Under the pieces are notes generated by a model. The model made no database searches. It was given only the letters and a program-made list of their open reading frames with translations, and was not told the DNA's origin. Shown here in pieces: positions 45,283 to 54,364 of a stretch of 64,000 bases of DNA. The translations under genes were made by a program, and so were the position numbers. How positions within the stretch are numbered: the first letter of the stretch is position 1; each line of letters starts with the position of its first letter. This DNA comes from Amycolatopsis albispora (lineage in GTDB: Bacteria > Actinomycetota > Actinomycetes > Mycobacteriales > Pseudonocardiaceae): the NCBI RefSeq assembly GCF_003312875.1, contig NZ_CP015163.1, positions 7,378,001 through 7,442,000 of the forward strand. The letters run 5' to 3'.

Positions 45283-46565
45283 GCGCCGTGGAACCGTTCG
45301 CCGCGGTCGACGTGATCCGGTCCAAAAGGGACGGTCACCGGCTGAGCGACGAGCAGATCGACTGGGTGGTCGGCGCGTACACCCGCGGCGTGGTCGCCGA
45401 GGAGCAGATGTCCGCGCTCGCCATGGCGATCTTCCTGCGCGGCATGGATTCCGGCGAGATCGCGCGCTGGACCGGCGCGATGATCGACTCGGGGGAGCGG
45501 CTGTCGCTGCGGGTGTCCCGGCCGACCGTGGACAAGCACTCCACCGGCGGGGTCGGCGACAAGATCACCCTGCCGCTGGCGCCGCTGGTGGCGGCCTGCG
45601 GTGCGGCCGTGCCGCAGCTGTCCGGGCGCGGGCTCGGCCACACCGGCGGCACGCTCGACAAGCTGGAGGCCATCCCGGGCTGGCGGGCGGCGCTGTCCAC
45701 CGAGGAGATCACGCGGCAGCTGGACGAGGTCGGCGCGGTGGTCTGCGCGGCCACGCCGACGCTGGCCCCGGCGGACCGCAAGCTCTACGCGCTACGGGAC
45801 GTGACGGCCACCGTCGAGTCCATCCCGCTGATCGCCAGCTCGATCATGAGCAAGAAGATCGCCGAGGGTTCGGCCGGGCTGGTGCTGGACGTGAAGACCG
45901 GCTCCGGCGCGTTCATGAAAACCCGCGCGCAGGCCGCGGAACTGGCCGAGGCGCTGGTCGCCATCGGCAAGGCGCACGGGGTGGCGACCACCGCGCTGAT
46001 CACCGAGATGGGCACCCCGCTGGGCCGCGCGGTCGGCAACGCGGTGGAGGTGGCCGAAGCGGTCGAGGTGCTGCGTGGCGGCGGGCCGGCGGATGTGGTC
46101 GAGCTGACCGTGGCGCTGGCCCGCGAGATGCTGGCCCTGGCCGGGCTTGCCGAGGTGGACCCGGCCGCCGTGCTGGCTTCGGGGGAGGCGTACGAGACCT
46201 GGTGCCGGATGATCCGCGCCCAGGACGGCGACCCGGAAGCCGCGCTGCCCGAGCCGAAGCACGTCCACATCGTGGAAGCCGGGCAGGACGGGGTGCTGTC
46301 CACACTGGACGCCTACGCGGTCGGGGTGGCGGCTTGGCGGCTCGGCGCGGGACGCGCGCGCAAGGAGGACCCGGTGCAGTACGCCGCCGGGATCCTGTGC
46401 CACGCGAAGCCGGGCGACCGGGTCTCCGCCGGGGAGCCGCTGCTCGAGCTGCACACCGACACGCCGGAAGCCGTGCCCGCGGCCCTGCGCACCCTGGACG
46501 GCGCCTACACGATCAGCGACACGGCGCCGTCCCCGGCACCGGTCGTGCTCGACGTCCTGCGCTGA
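45279..46565 (+). CDS. deoA: Thymidine (pyrimidine-nucleoside) phosphorylase
   Basis: 428 residues from ATG 45279. DKHSTGGVGDKITLPLAPLV (85-104) is the signature of the family. A second conserved part, SIMSKKIAEGSAGLVLDVKT, binds phosphate and base. It converts thymidine or deoxyuridine with phosphate to base and deoxyribose-1-phosphate, which can pass to DeoC at 62.7-63.7 kb after isomerisation. A perfect GC hairpin ends the operon. Confidence 0.96.
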   Translation: MSAVEPFAAVDVIRSKRDGHRLSDEQIDWVVGAYTRGVVAEEQMSALAMAIFLRGMDSGEIARWTGAMIDSGERLSLRVSRPTVDKHSTGGVGDKITLPLAPLVAACGAAVPQLSGRGLGHTGGTLDKLEAIPGWRAALSTEEITRQLDEVGAVVCAATPTLAPADRKLYALRDVTATVESIPLIASSIMSKKIAEGSAGLVLDVKTGSGAFMKTRAQAAELAEALVAIGKAHGVATTALITEMGTPLGRAVGNAVEVAEAVEVLRGGGPADVVELTVALAREMLALAGLAEVDPAAVLASGEAYETWCRMIRAQDGDPEAALPEPKHVHIVEAGQDGVLSTLDAYAVGVAAWRLGAGRARKEDPVQYAAGILCHAKPGDRVSAGEPLLELHTDTPEAVPAALRTLDGAYTISDTAPSPAPVVLDVLR

Positions 46566-46589
46566 CGACAACCTGCCCCGAACGTGACA

Positions 46590-46621
46590 GTGGGGCGGCT
46601 CCCCGAAGGGTGCCGCCCCAC
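46590..46621 (+). terminator. Terminator-like hairpin after deoA
   Basis: GTGGGGCGGC (46590-46599) and GCCGCCCCAC (46612-46621) are perfect 10-bp arms around TCCCCGAAGGGT. The element is between convergent deoA and the coiled-coil gene and could serve both. Confidence 0.75.
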
Positions 46622-46651
46622 CTCTGTGTCAGCGCGGTCAGACGAGTCAGC

Positions 46652-47749
46652 TCAGTTGTCGGAGCTGTCTTCGCCCTCACCGGAGGACTTCGCCTTGGCG
46701 TCGGCGGCCTTCGGGGCGCGGCCGTTGCGCGCGCGCCGCGGCTGCCGCGGGGCGGGCGGGGTCACCGCGACCACCGGCTGCGGCGAAGCGGGCCCGCCAC
46801 CGAGCATCAACTCGGCGAAGGTGGCCATCGCCTCGTCCAGCTGGCCGCCGATGCGCCGCTCGGACTCCTCGTTGCTCTTGCGCACCAGCGAGGTCACCGA
46901 CTCGGTGTCGGGGCGGGCGTTCAGCGTGCCCTCGACCTTCGACAGCCCGCTCTTGATCGAGCCGTCCAGGTCGCCGAGCTGCGCGGCGAAGCCGTCCTCC
47001 ACCTTGTCCAGGCGACCGGCCAGGTCGTCGAGGCGGCTGGTGACCTGCTCGAGCCGGTTGCCCAGCTTGTCGAGCCGGTCCGAGGCGTCGATCATCTCGC
47101 CGGTCTCGGTCAGCGCGGACTTGAGCGCCTCGGTGTTCTGGCCGATGCGCTCCTTGGTGGCGTTGTCCAGGTCGTCGATGCGGGCGCGCAGGTCGCTGTC
47201 GCCGGACTCGATCCGCTCGCGCAGCGTGGCCTCGGTGCTCTCGATGCGCTCGCGCACCGGGCCGTGCACCGACTGCGGGATCGAGTCGAGCTTGCTGTCC
47301 TGCTTGTCCAGGTGGCCGTTCAGCTCGTCGATGCGGCGGTGGATGTTCTGGAGCTTGTCCTCCAGGCCGTCCATCCGGCCGGCCACCCCTTCGAACCGGG
47401 CGCCGACGCCGTCGAGCCTGCCGTCCAGCTGCGCGAACGGCTTGGCCAGCTTGTCCACCAGGCCGTCCACCGCGCGGGCGATCTCGGCGAGCGCGTTGTC
47501 CTGCGCTTCCAGCCGGGACATCGCCTCGTCCAGCCGCTCGGCCAGCACGCTGACCTCGGTGCGGTCGGGCAGCTCCGAGAGCCGCTTGCGCACCGCGCCC
47601 AGTGAGTCCACCGGGGCCAGACGGGCGTAGATGTCGTCGAGAGCGTCGAAGATCTGCTGCTGCTCGCTCTCCCGGACCTCGGCGGCGCGCACCAGCATGT
47701 TGCGCATCCGGTCGAAGGACGGGGCCCCAAGGTGGTTGTCTGTGGTCAC
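46652..47749 (-). CDS. Long coiled-coil protein of unknown function
   Basis: 365 residues from GTG 47749; the start is fixed by GGAGGA 6 bp upstream. Residues of about 15-300 are almost uninterrupted heptad-like coiled coil, rich in Asp, Glu, Leu and Arg, with repeated LDG/LDx units such as LDDLAGRLDKVEDGFAAQL. A Pro/Ala/Lys-rich tail (RQPRRARNGRAPKAADAK) follows and is probably disordered. No membrane or enzyme domain is seen. Apolipoprotein-like or tropomyosin-like organisation suggests a scaffold or DNA/membrane organiser. It is oriented against its neighbours and interrupts the usual deoA-add gene order. Confidence 0.7.
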   Translation of the reverse strand: MTTDNHLGAPSFDRMRNMLVRAAEVRESEQQQIFDALDDIYARLAPVDSLGAVRKRLSELPDRTEVSVLAERLDEAMSRLEAQDNALAEIARAVDGLVDKLAKPFAQLDGRLDGVGARFEGVAGRMDGLEDKLQNIHRRIDELNGHLDKQDSKLDSIPQSVHGPVRERIESTEATLRERIESGDSDLRARIDDLDNATKERIGQNTEALKSALTETGEMIDASDRLDKLGNRLEQVTSRLDDLAGRLDKVEDGFAAQLGDLDGSIKSGLSKVEGTLNARPDTESVTSLVRKSNEESERRIGGQLDEAMATFAELMLGGGPASPQPVVAVTPPAPRQPRRARNGRAPKAADAKAKSSGEGEDSSDN

Positions 47750-48006
47750 TGCGGTGTCCTCCGTCGGGGAAAAGGGACTGGGGCCGAGCTTAGCGATCGC
47801 CCAATTGCTCACAGTATCCGGCCCGCAAAATGTAAATGTCGTGCTCAACTCGTTGGACGATTACGATCCATGATCGACAAAGCTCAGGGTAAAGTCGAGA
47901 CTCAGAGTTACGGCCACGTAGGTGACCGCCGTTCACCACAGTAGCCCGCGGCGCAAGACCCGTTCGGCGCAGCCCCTCGGCGAGGGCGCGCAAGTACCGT
48001 TGTCGC

Positions 48007-49113
48007 ATGTCGTCCGATATCCCATCCCAGTCCCTGGACGTGGAAAGCATCCGCCGGGTGCCCAAGGTGCTGCTGCACGACCACCTCGATGGCGGATTGC
48101 GCCCCGGCACGGTGCTTGATCTCGCTGACTCGATCGGTTATCGAGGGCTGCCCGCCACCGATGTGGGTGAGCTCGGCCAGTGGTTCCGTGACGCGGCGGA
48201 TTCGGGCTCGCTGGAGTCGTACCTGGAGACCTTCGCGCACACCTGCGGGGTCATGCAGACCGAGGAAGCGCTGGTCAGGGTGGCCGCCGAAGCCGCGGAG
48301 GACCTGGCGGCCGACGGCGTCGTCTACGCCGAGGTTCGCTACGCACCGGAGCTGTTCGTCGAGCGCGGGCTGTCACTGCCCGCGGTGGTCGAAGCCGTGC
48401 AGGAGGGGTTCGCCGAGGGTGAGCGCCGGGTCGCGGCGAAGGGCGGGCGGATCCACCTGAGCACGCTGCTCTGCGCGATGCGGCAGCACGCCAGGGCGTA
48501 CGAGATCGCCGAGCTGGCGGTGCGCTACCGGGACAATGGCGTCGCGGGTTTCGACATCGCCGGTCCCGAGGCCGGATTCCCGCCCACCCGCAACCTCGAC
48601 GCATTCGAGTACCTGCGCACCAGCAACGCGCATTTCACCATTCACGCTGGTGAGGCCTTCGGGCTGGCGTCGATCTGGGAAGCGATTCAGCACTGCGGCG
48701 CCGAGCGGCTCGGGCACGGCGTGCGCATCGTCGACGACATCAAGACCTCGCCCGGCGGGGAAGTCCAGTTGGGACGGTTGGCGAACTACGTGCGCGACCG
48801 CCGGATCCCGCTGGAGCTGTGCCCGTCGTCCAACGTGCAGACCGGCGCCGCGCCGTCCATTGCCGAGCACCCCATCGGCCTGCTCACCCGGCTGCGCTTC
48901 CGGGTCACGGTGAACACCGACAACCGGCTGATGAGCGGCTGCACGATGTCCAGCGAGTTCGCCGCGCTGGCCGAGGCCTTCGGTTTCGGCTGGGCCGATC
49001 TCCAGTGGTTCACCATCAACGCGATGAAGTCCGCATTCCTCGATTTCGACAAACGGCTGGATATCATCAACAACGTGATCAAGCCGGGTTATGCGGACTT
49101 GATCGCTTCTTGA
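48007..49113 (+). CDS. add: Adenosine deaminase
   Basis: 368 residues from ATG 48007. Zinc ligands H24/H26 lie in LLHDHLDGG, the catalytic H213AGE216 in [10 protein letters not shown], and the distal Asp in [12 protein letters not shown]. It deaminates adenosine and deoxyadenosine to inosine forms. Transcribed from its own promoter in the 257-bp gap downstream of the divergent coiled-coil gene; a strong terminator follows. Confidence 0.95.
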   Translation: MSSDIPSQSLDVESIRRVPKVLLHDHLDGGLRPGTVLDLADSIGYRGLPATDVGELGQWFRDAADSGSLESYLETFAHTCGVMQTEEALVRVAAEAAEDLAADGVVYAEVRYAPELFVERGLSLPAVVEAVQEGFAEGERRVAAKGGRIHLSTLLCAMRQHARAYEIAELAVRYRDNGVAGFDIAGPEAGFPPTRNLDAFEYLRTSNAHFTIHAGEAFGLASIWEAIQHCGAERLGHGVRIVDDIKTSPGGEVQLGRLANYVRDRRIPLELCPSSNVQTGAAPSIAEHPIGLLTRLRFRVTVNTDNRLMSGCTMSSEFAALAEAFGFGWADLQWFTINAMKSAFLDFDKRLDIINNVIKPGYADLIAS

Positions 49114-49130
49114 CCTCCGCGCTACTCGGG

Positions 49131-49168
49131 CCCCGTCCGGAATCCGCTATTCCGGACGGGGCTTGTTT
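49131..49168 (+). terminator. Rho-independent terminator after add
   Basis: CCCCGTCCGGAAT (49131-49143) and ATTCCGGACGGGG (49149-49161) are perfect 13-bp arms with loop CCGCT, followed by CTTGTTTTAATT, a T-rich tail. This is the clearest intrinsic terminator in the window. Confidence 0.9.
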
Positions 49169-49193
49169 TAATTAGCCTTGCGAAGTAAAGTCC

Positions 49194-49221
49194 AGATAGT
49201 AAGAGTTGACTCTCACTATCT
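49194..49221. promoter_or_regulatory. 28-bp operator-like dyad upstream of an MFS gene
   Basis: AGATAGTAAGAG (49194-49205) and CTCTCACTATCT (49210-49221) form 12-bp arms with one mismatch around TTGA, ending 11 bp before the MFS start. The form resembles TetR- or MarR-class operators. No regulator gene is adjacent. Confidence 0.75.
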
Positions 49222-49232
49222 GGGAGGACGTC

Positions 49233-50417
49233 ATGGTGCAGCCGGTCACCGCGAGTCGCCGTCGCTGGCTGGTGCTGGCGCTCGGGCTCCTCGCGCAGGC
49301 CGCGAGCTGCGCCTTCCTCTACGGCATCCCGTTCCTGGTGCCGGTGCTCCAGGAGGCCGAGGGGCTCTCGCTCGCCGCCGCGGGTGCCGTGGTCGCCGCA
49401 CCTTCCATCGGGCTGTTGCTGACCCTCATCGTGTGGGGCGCCGCCGCGGACCGTTACGGAGAGCGACTCATCATGGCGCTCGGCCTCGGCACCTCCGGGC
49501 TGCTGCTGAGCTACGCCGCGTGGACCGAGGTGTCACTGCCGGTGTTGTTCGGGGTGTTCCTGCTCGCCGGCGCCGCCACCGCCTCGGTGAACGCCGCCAG
49601 CGGCCGGGTGGTGATGGGCTGGTTCAGCGCGAGCGAGCGCGGCACGGCGATGGGCCTGCGGCAGACCGCCCAGCCGATCGGCGTCGGCATCGCGGCGCTG
49701 GCACTGCCGCCGCTCGCGCAGGCGTACGGCTGGCGGGCGGCGCTGTTGTTCCCCGGGCTGCTGGCGATCGTGGTCGCCGTGCTGGTGGCCGCCCTGGTCA
49801 CCGATCCGCCGCGGCCGGAGCCGGTGGCCGGGGACGGTGGCAAGCCGCCGTCGCCGTACCGGGCGCCCGCGCTCTGGCGGCTGCACGGCGCGAGCGCGCT
49901 GCTGGTGGTGCCGCAGTTCGCGGTCTCGGCCTTCGCGCCGGTGTACCTGGTGGCGGTGCGGGACTGGAGCCCGCTGGCGGCCGGGTGGTTCCTCGCCGCG
50001 GTGCAGGCGCTGGGCGCGCTCGCGCGCATCGGCACCGGGTACTGGTCGGACCGGGTGGGCAGCAGGCTGCGGCCGATGCGCCAGCTGGCCGTGGCGAGCG
50101 CGGCGGTGATGCTGCTGGTGGCCGCGGGGGACGCCACCGCGCCCTGGCTGGCGGTGATCGCGCTGGTGCTGGCCGCGGTGATCAGCGTCAGCGACAACGG
50201 CCTCGGCTTCACCGCGTCCGCCGAACTCGCCGGGCACGCCTGGGCGGGCCGCGCGATGGGCGCCCAGAACACCGGCCAGAACATCGCGGCGGCGGCCACC
50301 CCACCCCTGCTCGGCCTGGTGATCGGCGATTCCCGTTACGCGCTGGCCTTCTGCGTCGCCGCCCTCTTCCCGCTACTGGCCATCTGGCTCACCCCGGTAC
50401 GCGCCGAACGGGACTAG
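49233..50417 (+). CDS. MFS transporter under a dyad operator
   Basis: 394 residues from ATG 49233, with GGGAGGAC just upstream. About twelve helices. The first-half loop GAAADRYGERLIMALG and the later GYWSDRVGSRLRPMRQ are MFS motif-A equivalents. The closest pattern by eye is oxalate/formate-like or nitrate-sugar porter MFS proteins; drug efflux cannot be separated. It is convergent on the acidic protein with a 4-bp overlap. Confidence 0.87.
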   Translation: MVQPVTASRRRWLVLALGLLAQAASCAFLYGIPFLVPVLQEAEGLSLAAAGAVVAAPSIGLLLTLIVWGAAADRYGERLIMALGLGTSGLLLSYAAWTEVSLPVLFGVFLLAGAATASVNAASGRVVMGWFSASERGTAMGLRQTAQPIGVGIAALALPPLAQAYGWRAALLFPGLLAIVVAVLVAALVTDPPRPEPVAGDGGKPPSPYRAPALWRLHGASALLVVPQFAVSAFAPVYLVAVRDWSPLAAGWFLAAVQALGALARIGTGYWSDRVGSRLRPMRQLAVASAAVMLLVAAGDATAPWLAVIALVLAAVISVSDNGLGFTASAELAGHAWAGRAMGAQNTGQNIAAAATPPLLGLVIGDSRYALAFCVAALFPLLAIWLTPVRAERD

Positions 50418-51676
50418 TGCGTGCGCAGCCGGTCTTCGAAGGACTCGACCAGCTTGCGCCACTCGCCCTCTTCGGCGTCGAACGGCGCGCTCGGCGCCAG
50501 CCGCGTCGGGTCCGGCTCGATCACGAAGTTGACCAGCCAGCCCAGGCTTTCCGACTTCTGCAGCGCCTCGCCGACGCTGTCGTCGTCGGCCCAGTCGGCC
50601 GCGTCGGTTAGCAGCTCGACGGCCAGCTCCAGCTGCGTCGGGTCGATCGCGTCGATGCCCTCGGCGATGTCCTCGTCCAGCCCGGCCAGCACGTAGGTGT
50701 TGTCCTCGTGGACCTCGATCTCCAGGTCCCCGCCGGTGGCCTTGGCCAGCACTTCGTCCCAAGTGGACACTTCGGCCAGCTCGTTGCCCTCCAGCTCCTT
50801 CGGCTCGGCCAGCGCCCTGGACAGCGCGCGCGGCGAGCCGTAGACGTCGATCCGGCCGTCGGAGCCGAGGAAGATCGGCTCGTCGTCGAGGTAGCAGCGC
50901 AGCGAGTAGTACTCGTCGGACTTGGTGACGATCTTGATCGGGTCGATGCCGACCTCGGCCCAGAAACCGGTGGGCGCCTCGTCGGCTTCCTCGGCCTCGG
51001 CTTCCTCGCTGTCGACGCTCTCGAGGTCGTCGTCGGTGTTCTCCGCCGCGGCGGCCTCGGCTTCGGCCGACTCCTCCAGGAAGGTGGCCAGCTCCTCGGC
51101 GGTCTGCTCCAGCAGGGTGGCGTCCACGTCCGGCACGGTGACCAGGCCGTCGATCGCGTCGAGCACCACGTCCCACTTCTCGGAGACGGCCTCGGACAGG
51201 TCGGTCCACAGCCGCTCGCCCTCACGGCCGGTGAACGGCAGCCTGCCCTGCTCCAGCAGCGAGAAGCCCTCGCAGCTGTCGAGCACCTCGTGCACCTCTT
51301 CGAGCTCGCAGACGTCCGCGAGCGAGCGCACGATGCCGACGATCTCGGCCAGCTCGCCGATGGTCCAGGAGTCCGGTTCCTCGGCGACCAGCTCGGGCAC
51401 GCCGACCAGGTCGTAGGAATGGTCGTCGTCCGGGATCAGCTCGGGCACGTTCAGCGCGGGCACCACGTGCCAGGCCGGGTGGTCGATCAGGTCGTGCTGC
51501 TCGGCCGTCCGGACGAACGCGGCGAGGTGGGCGGCGTCGGGGAAGGCGTACAGGTCCTCCTCGTCGCCGAGGAAGGCTTCCCACTCCTCGCCGTCTTCCC
51601 GCCAGCGCGGTGCCCACAGGGTCACCAGGTCGCCCTGCGGCAACCCGAGCTCGACCGGGACGATGTCCTGTGCCAT
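50414..51676 (-). CDS. Acidic actinobacterial protein of unknown function (often labelled primosomal)
   Basis: 420 residues from ATG 51676, very acidic. The N-terminal part (AQDIVPVELGLPQGDLV, WAPRWREDGEEWEAFL) and the second half (YYSLRCYLDDEPIFLG, ELAEVSTWDEVLAKA) are conserved in actinomycete proteins I recall being annotated as primosomal without evidence. A low-complexity segment of Glu, Ala, Asp (about residues 205-240) separates them. It is divergent from the DUF3516-type helicase with 137 bp between starts, a pairing worth noting. The function is unknown. Confidence 0.65.
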   Translation of the reverse strand: MAQDIVPVELGLPQGDLVTLWAPRWREDGEEWEAFLGDEEDLYAFPDAAHLAAFVRTAEQHDLIDHPAWHVVPALNVPELIPDDDHSYDLVGVPELVAEEPDSWTIGELAEIVGIVRSLADVCELEEVHEVLDSCEGFSLLEQGRLPFTGREGERLWTDLSEAVSEKWDVVLDAIDGLVTVPDVDATLLEQTAEELATFLEESAEAEAAAAENTDDDLESVDSEEAEAEEADEAPTGFWAEVGIDPIKIVTKSDEYYSLRCYLDDEPIFLGSDGRIDVYGSPRALSRALAEPKELEGNELAEVSTWDEVLAKATGGDLEIEVHEDNTYVLAGLDEDIAEGIDAIDPTQLELAVELLTDAADWADDDSVGEALQKSESLGWLVNFVIEPDPTRLAPSAPFDAEEGEWRKLVESFEDRLRTH

Positions 51677-51813
51677 TACCTGTCCTCCGCCAATCACCCA
51701 CGGTGTGCGCGCCGGCCCAGGCTTCCCCCTGTCGGTGCGCGGTATGCGCAGCCTACGGGTTCGGCCGTCGCGGCGCGATCACCCCCGCCCGTCCGGCGGG
51801 CGGAGATGGCACG

Positions 51814-54360
51814 ATGACTTCCCTGATGAGCACACAGCCCGCACCGAGCACCCAGCGACTCGACGACCGCGTCCCGGCGGTCCCCGAGCCCGACGCCCTG
51901 TTCGAAGCCTTCGCCGGCTGGGCCGCCGACCGCGGCCTGCAGCTCTACCCGGCGCAGGAAGAAGCGCTGATCGAGGTTGTCTCCGGCGCCAACGTGATTC
52001 TGTCCACGCCGACCGGATCCGGCAAGAGCATGGTGGCCGTCGGCGCGCATTTCACCGCCATGGCGCACGGCAGGCGCAGTTACTACACCGCCCCGATCAA
52101 GGCGCTGGTCTCGGAGAAGTTCTTCCAGCTCATCGAGATCTTCGGGCCGGCCAACGTGGGCATGATGACCGGCGACTCCAGCGTCAACGCGGATGCCCCG
52201 ATCATCTGCTGCACGGCCGAAATCCTGGCGAACATCGCGTTGCGCTTCGGTGCCGAGGCCGACGTCGGCCAGGTGGTGGCCGACGAGTTCCACTTCTACA
52301 GCGAGCCCGACCGCGGCTGGGCCTGGCAGGTCCCGCTGCTGGAGCTGCCGAAGGCGCAGTTCGTGCTGATGTCGGCCACCCTCGGCGACGTCTCCTTCTT
52401 CGAGAAGGACCTGACCCGGCGCACCGGGCGCGACACCGCGGTGGTCACCTCGGCGCAGCGGCCGGTGCCGCTGACCTACCGGTACGCGCTCACCCCGATG
52501 CACGAGACCATGTCCGAGCTGCTCAACGGCGGCCAGGCCCCGGTGTACGTGGTGCACTTCTCGCAGGCGGCGGCGATCGAGCGCGCGCAGACCCTGATGA
52601 GCATCAACGTGTGCACCAAGGCGGAGAAGGAGGCCATCGCCGACCTGATCGGCGACTTCCGGTTCTCCGCCGGCTTCGGCAAGACCCTGTCGCGGCTGGT
52701 GCGCCACGGCATCGGCGTGCACCACGCGGGCATGCTGCCGAAATACCGCCGCCTGGTCGAGCAACTGGCCCAGGCCGGGCTGCTCAAGGTGATCTGCGGG
52801 ACCGACACCCTCGGCGTCGGCATCAACGTGCCGATCCGCACGGTGGTGTTCTCCGCGCTGACCAAGTACGACGGTGTGCGGCAGCGGCACCTCAAGGCCC
52901 GCGAGTTCCACCAGATCGCCGGTCGCGCGGGCCGGGCGGGCTACGACACCGACGGCTACGTGGTGGTCGAGGCGCCGGATCACGTGATCGAGAACGCCAA
53001 GGCGCTGGAGAAGGCCGGTGACGACCCGAAGAAGAAGCGGAAGATCACCCGCAAGAAGGCGCCAGAGGGGTTCGTGAACTGGACCGAGAGCACCTTCGAG
53101 CGGCTGGTCTCCGCCGAGCCGGAGCCGCTCACCTCCAGCTTCCGGGTCAGCCACTCGATGCTGCTGAACGTGATCTCCCGGCCGGGCAACGCCTTCGACT
53201 CCATGCGGCACCTGCTGGAGGACAACCACGAGGACCGGCCGTCGCAGCGCAAGCACATCCTGCGGGCGATCGCGATCTACCGCGCGCTGCTCGCCGCGGG
53301 TGTGGTGGAGCGGCTGCCGGAGCCGGACGAGCAGGGCCGGATCGTCCGGCTGACCGTGGACCTGCAGTTCGACTTCGCGCTGAACCAGCCGCTTTCCCCG
53401 CTGGCGCTGGCCGCGATCGACCTGCTCGACCCGGAGTCGCCCAGTTACGCGCTGGACGTCGTGTCCATTGTGGAATCCATTGTGGACGACCCGAGGCCGG
53501 TGCTGTCGCAGCAGCAGTTCAAGGCACGCGGTGAGGCCGTGCAGGCGATGAAGGCCGAGGGCATCGAGTACGACGAGCGGATGGAGCTGCTGGAGGAGGT
53601 CAGCTACCCGAAGCCGCTGGCGGAACTGCTCGAGGTCGCCTACCGCAGCTACCGCCAGGGCCACCCGTGGGTGGACGACTACCAGCTCTCGCCGAAGTCC
53701 GTGGTGCGCGACATGTACGAGCGCGCGATGAACTTCGTGGAGTACATCGGTTTCTACCAGCTGGCGCGGTCGGAGGGCCTGGTGCTGCGGTATCTTGCCG
53801 ACGCCTACGACACGCTGCGGCACACCGTGCCCGACGAGGCCAAGACCGAGCCGCTGCAGGACCTCATCGAGTGGCTGGGCGAGCTGGTGCGCCAGGTCGA
53901 CTCCAGCCTGCTGGACGAATGGGAGGCCCTGCGGCACCCCGACGCCGAGGACCCGCACGCGCCGCCCGCCCTGCCGGAGGGCCCGCCGCCGGTCACCCGC
54001 AACGAGCGCGCTTTCCGCGTGCTGGTGCGGAACCAGCTCTTCCGGCGGGTAGAACTGGCCGCTCGGCGGGCGTATTCGGCGCTCGGCGAGCTGGATTCCG
54101 CGTCCGGCTGGGACGCCGAGGAGTGGGAGGACGCGATGGAGGCATACTTCGACGAGCACGACGACCTCGGCACCGGTCCCGACGCCCGTGGCCCGGCGCT
54201 GCTGATCATCGAGAAGGAGCCCGAGGTCTGGAAGGTCCGCCAGATCTTCGACGACCCCGCCGGCGACCACGACTGGGGGATCAGCGCCGAAATCGACCTG
54301 GCGGCCTCCGACGAGGCGGGCGCCGCGGTGGTGCACGTCACCGCGGTCGACCGCCTCTGA
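51814..54360 (+). CDS. DEAD/DEAH-box helicase with DUF3516-type C-terminus
   Basis: 848 residues from ATG 51814. Helicase core motifs: TPTGSGKS (65-72, Walker A), DEFHFYSEPDRGW (157-, DExH), VLMSATLGD (motif III), GVHHAGMLPKYR (motif V) and HQIAGRAGRAGY (motif VI). It is a Ski2-like/RNA-helicase-type SF2 enzyme. The C-terminal 350 residues, including a KKKRKITRKK basic patch, correspond to the DUF3516 region of actinobacterial proteins. A role in RNA or DNA metabolism is expected; the substrate is unknown. A GGAG sequence is about 8 bp upstream. Confidence 0.9.
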   Translation: MTSLMSTQPAPSTQRLDDRVPAVPEPDALFEAFAGWAADRGLQLYPAQEEALIEVVSGANVILSTPTGSGKSMVAVGAHFTAMAHGRRSYYTAPIKALVSEKFFQLIEIFGPANVGMMTGDSSVNADAPIICCTAEILANIALRFGAEADVGQVVADEFHFYSEPDRGWAWQVPLLELPKAQFVLMSATLGDVSFFEKDLTRRTGRDTAVVTSAQRPVPLTYRYALTPMHETMSELLNGGQAPVYVVHFSQAAAIERAQTLMSINVCTKAEKEAIADLIGDFRFSAGFGKTLSRLVRHGIGVHHAGMLPKYRRLVEQLAQAGLLKVICGTDTLGVGINVPIRTVVFSALTKYDGVRQRHLKAREFHQIAGRAGRAGYDTDGYVVVEAPDHVIENAKALEKAGDDPKKKRKITRKKAPEGFVNWTESTFERLVSAEPEPLTSSFRVSHSMLLNVISRPGNAFDSMRHLLEDNHEDRPSQRKHILRAIAIYRALLAAGVVERLPEPDEQGRIVRLTVDLQFDFALNQPLSPLALAAIDLLDPESPSYALDVVSIVESIVDDPRPVLSQQQFKARGEAVQAMKAEGIEYDERMELLEEVSYPKPLAELLEVAYRSYRQGHPWVDDYQLSPKSVVRDMYERAMNFVEYIGFYQLARSEGLVLRYLADAYDTLRHTVPDEAKTEPLQDLIEWLGELVRQVDSSLLDEWEALRHPDAEDPHAPPALPEGPPPVTRNERAFRVLVRNQLFRRVELAARRAYSALGELDSASGWDAEEWEDAMEAYFDEHDDLGTGPDARGPALLIIEKEPEVWKVRQIFDDPAGDHDWGISAEIDLAASDEAGAAVVHVTAVDRL

Positions 54361-54364
54361 GCGG

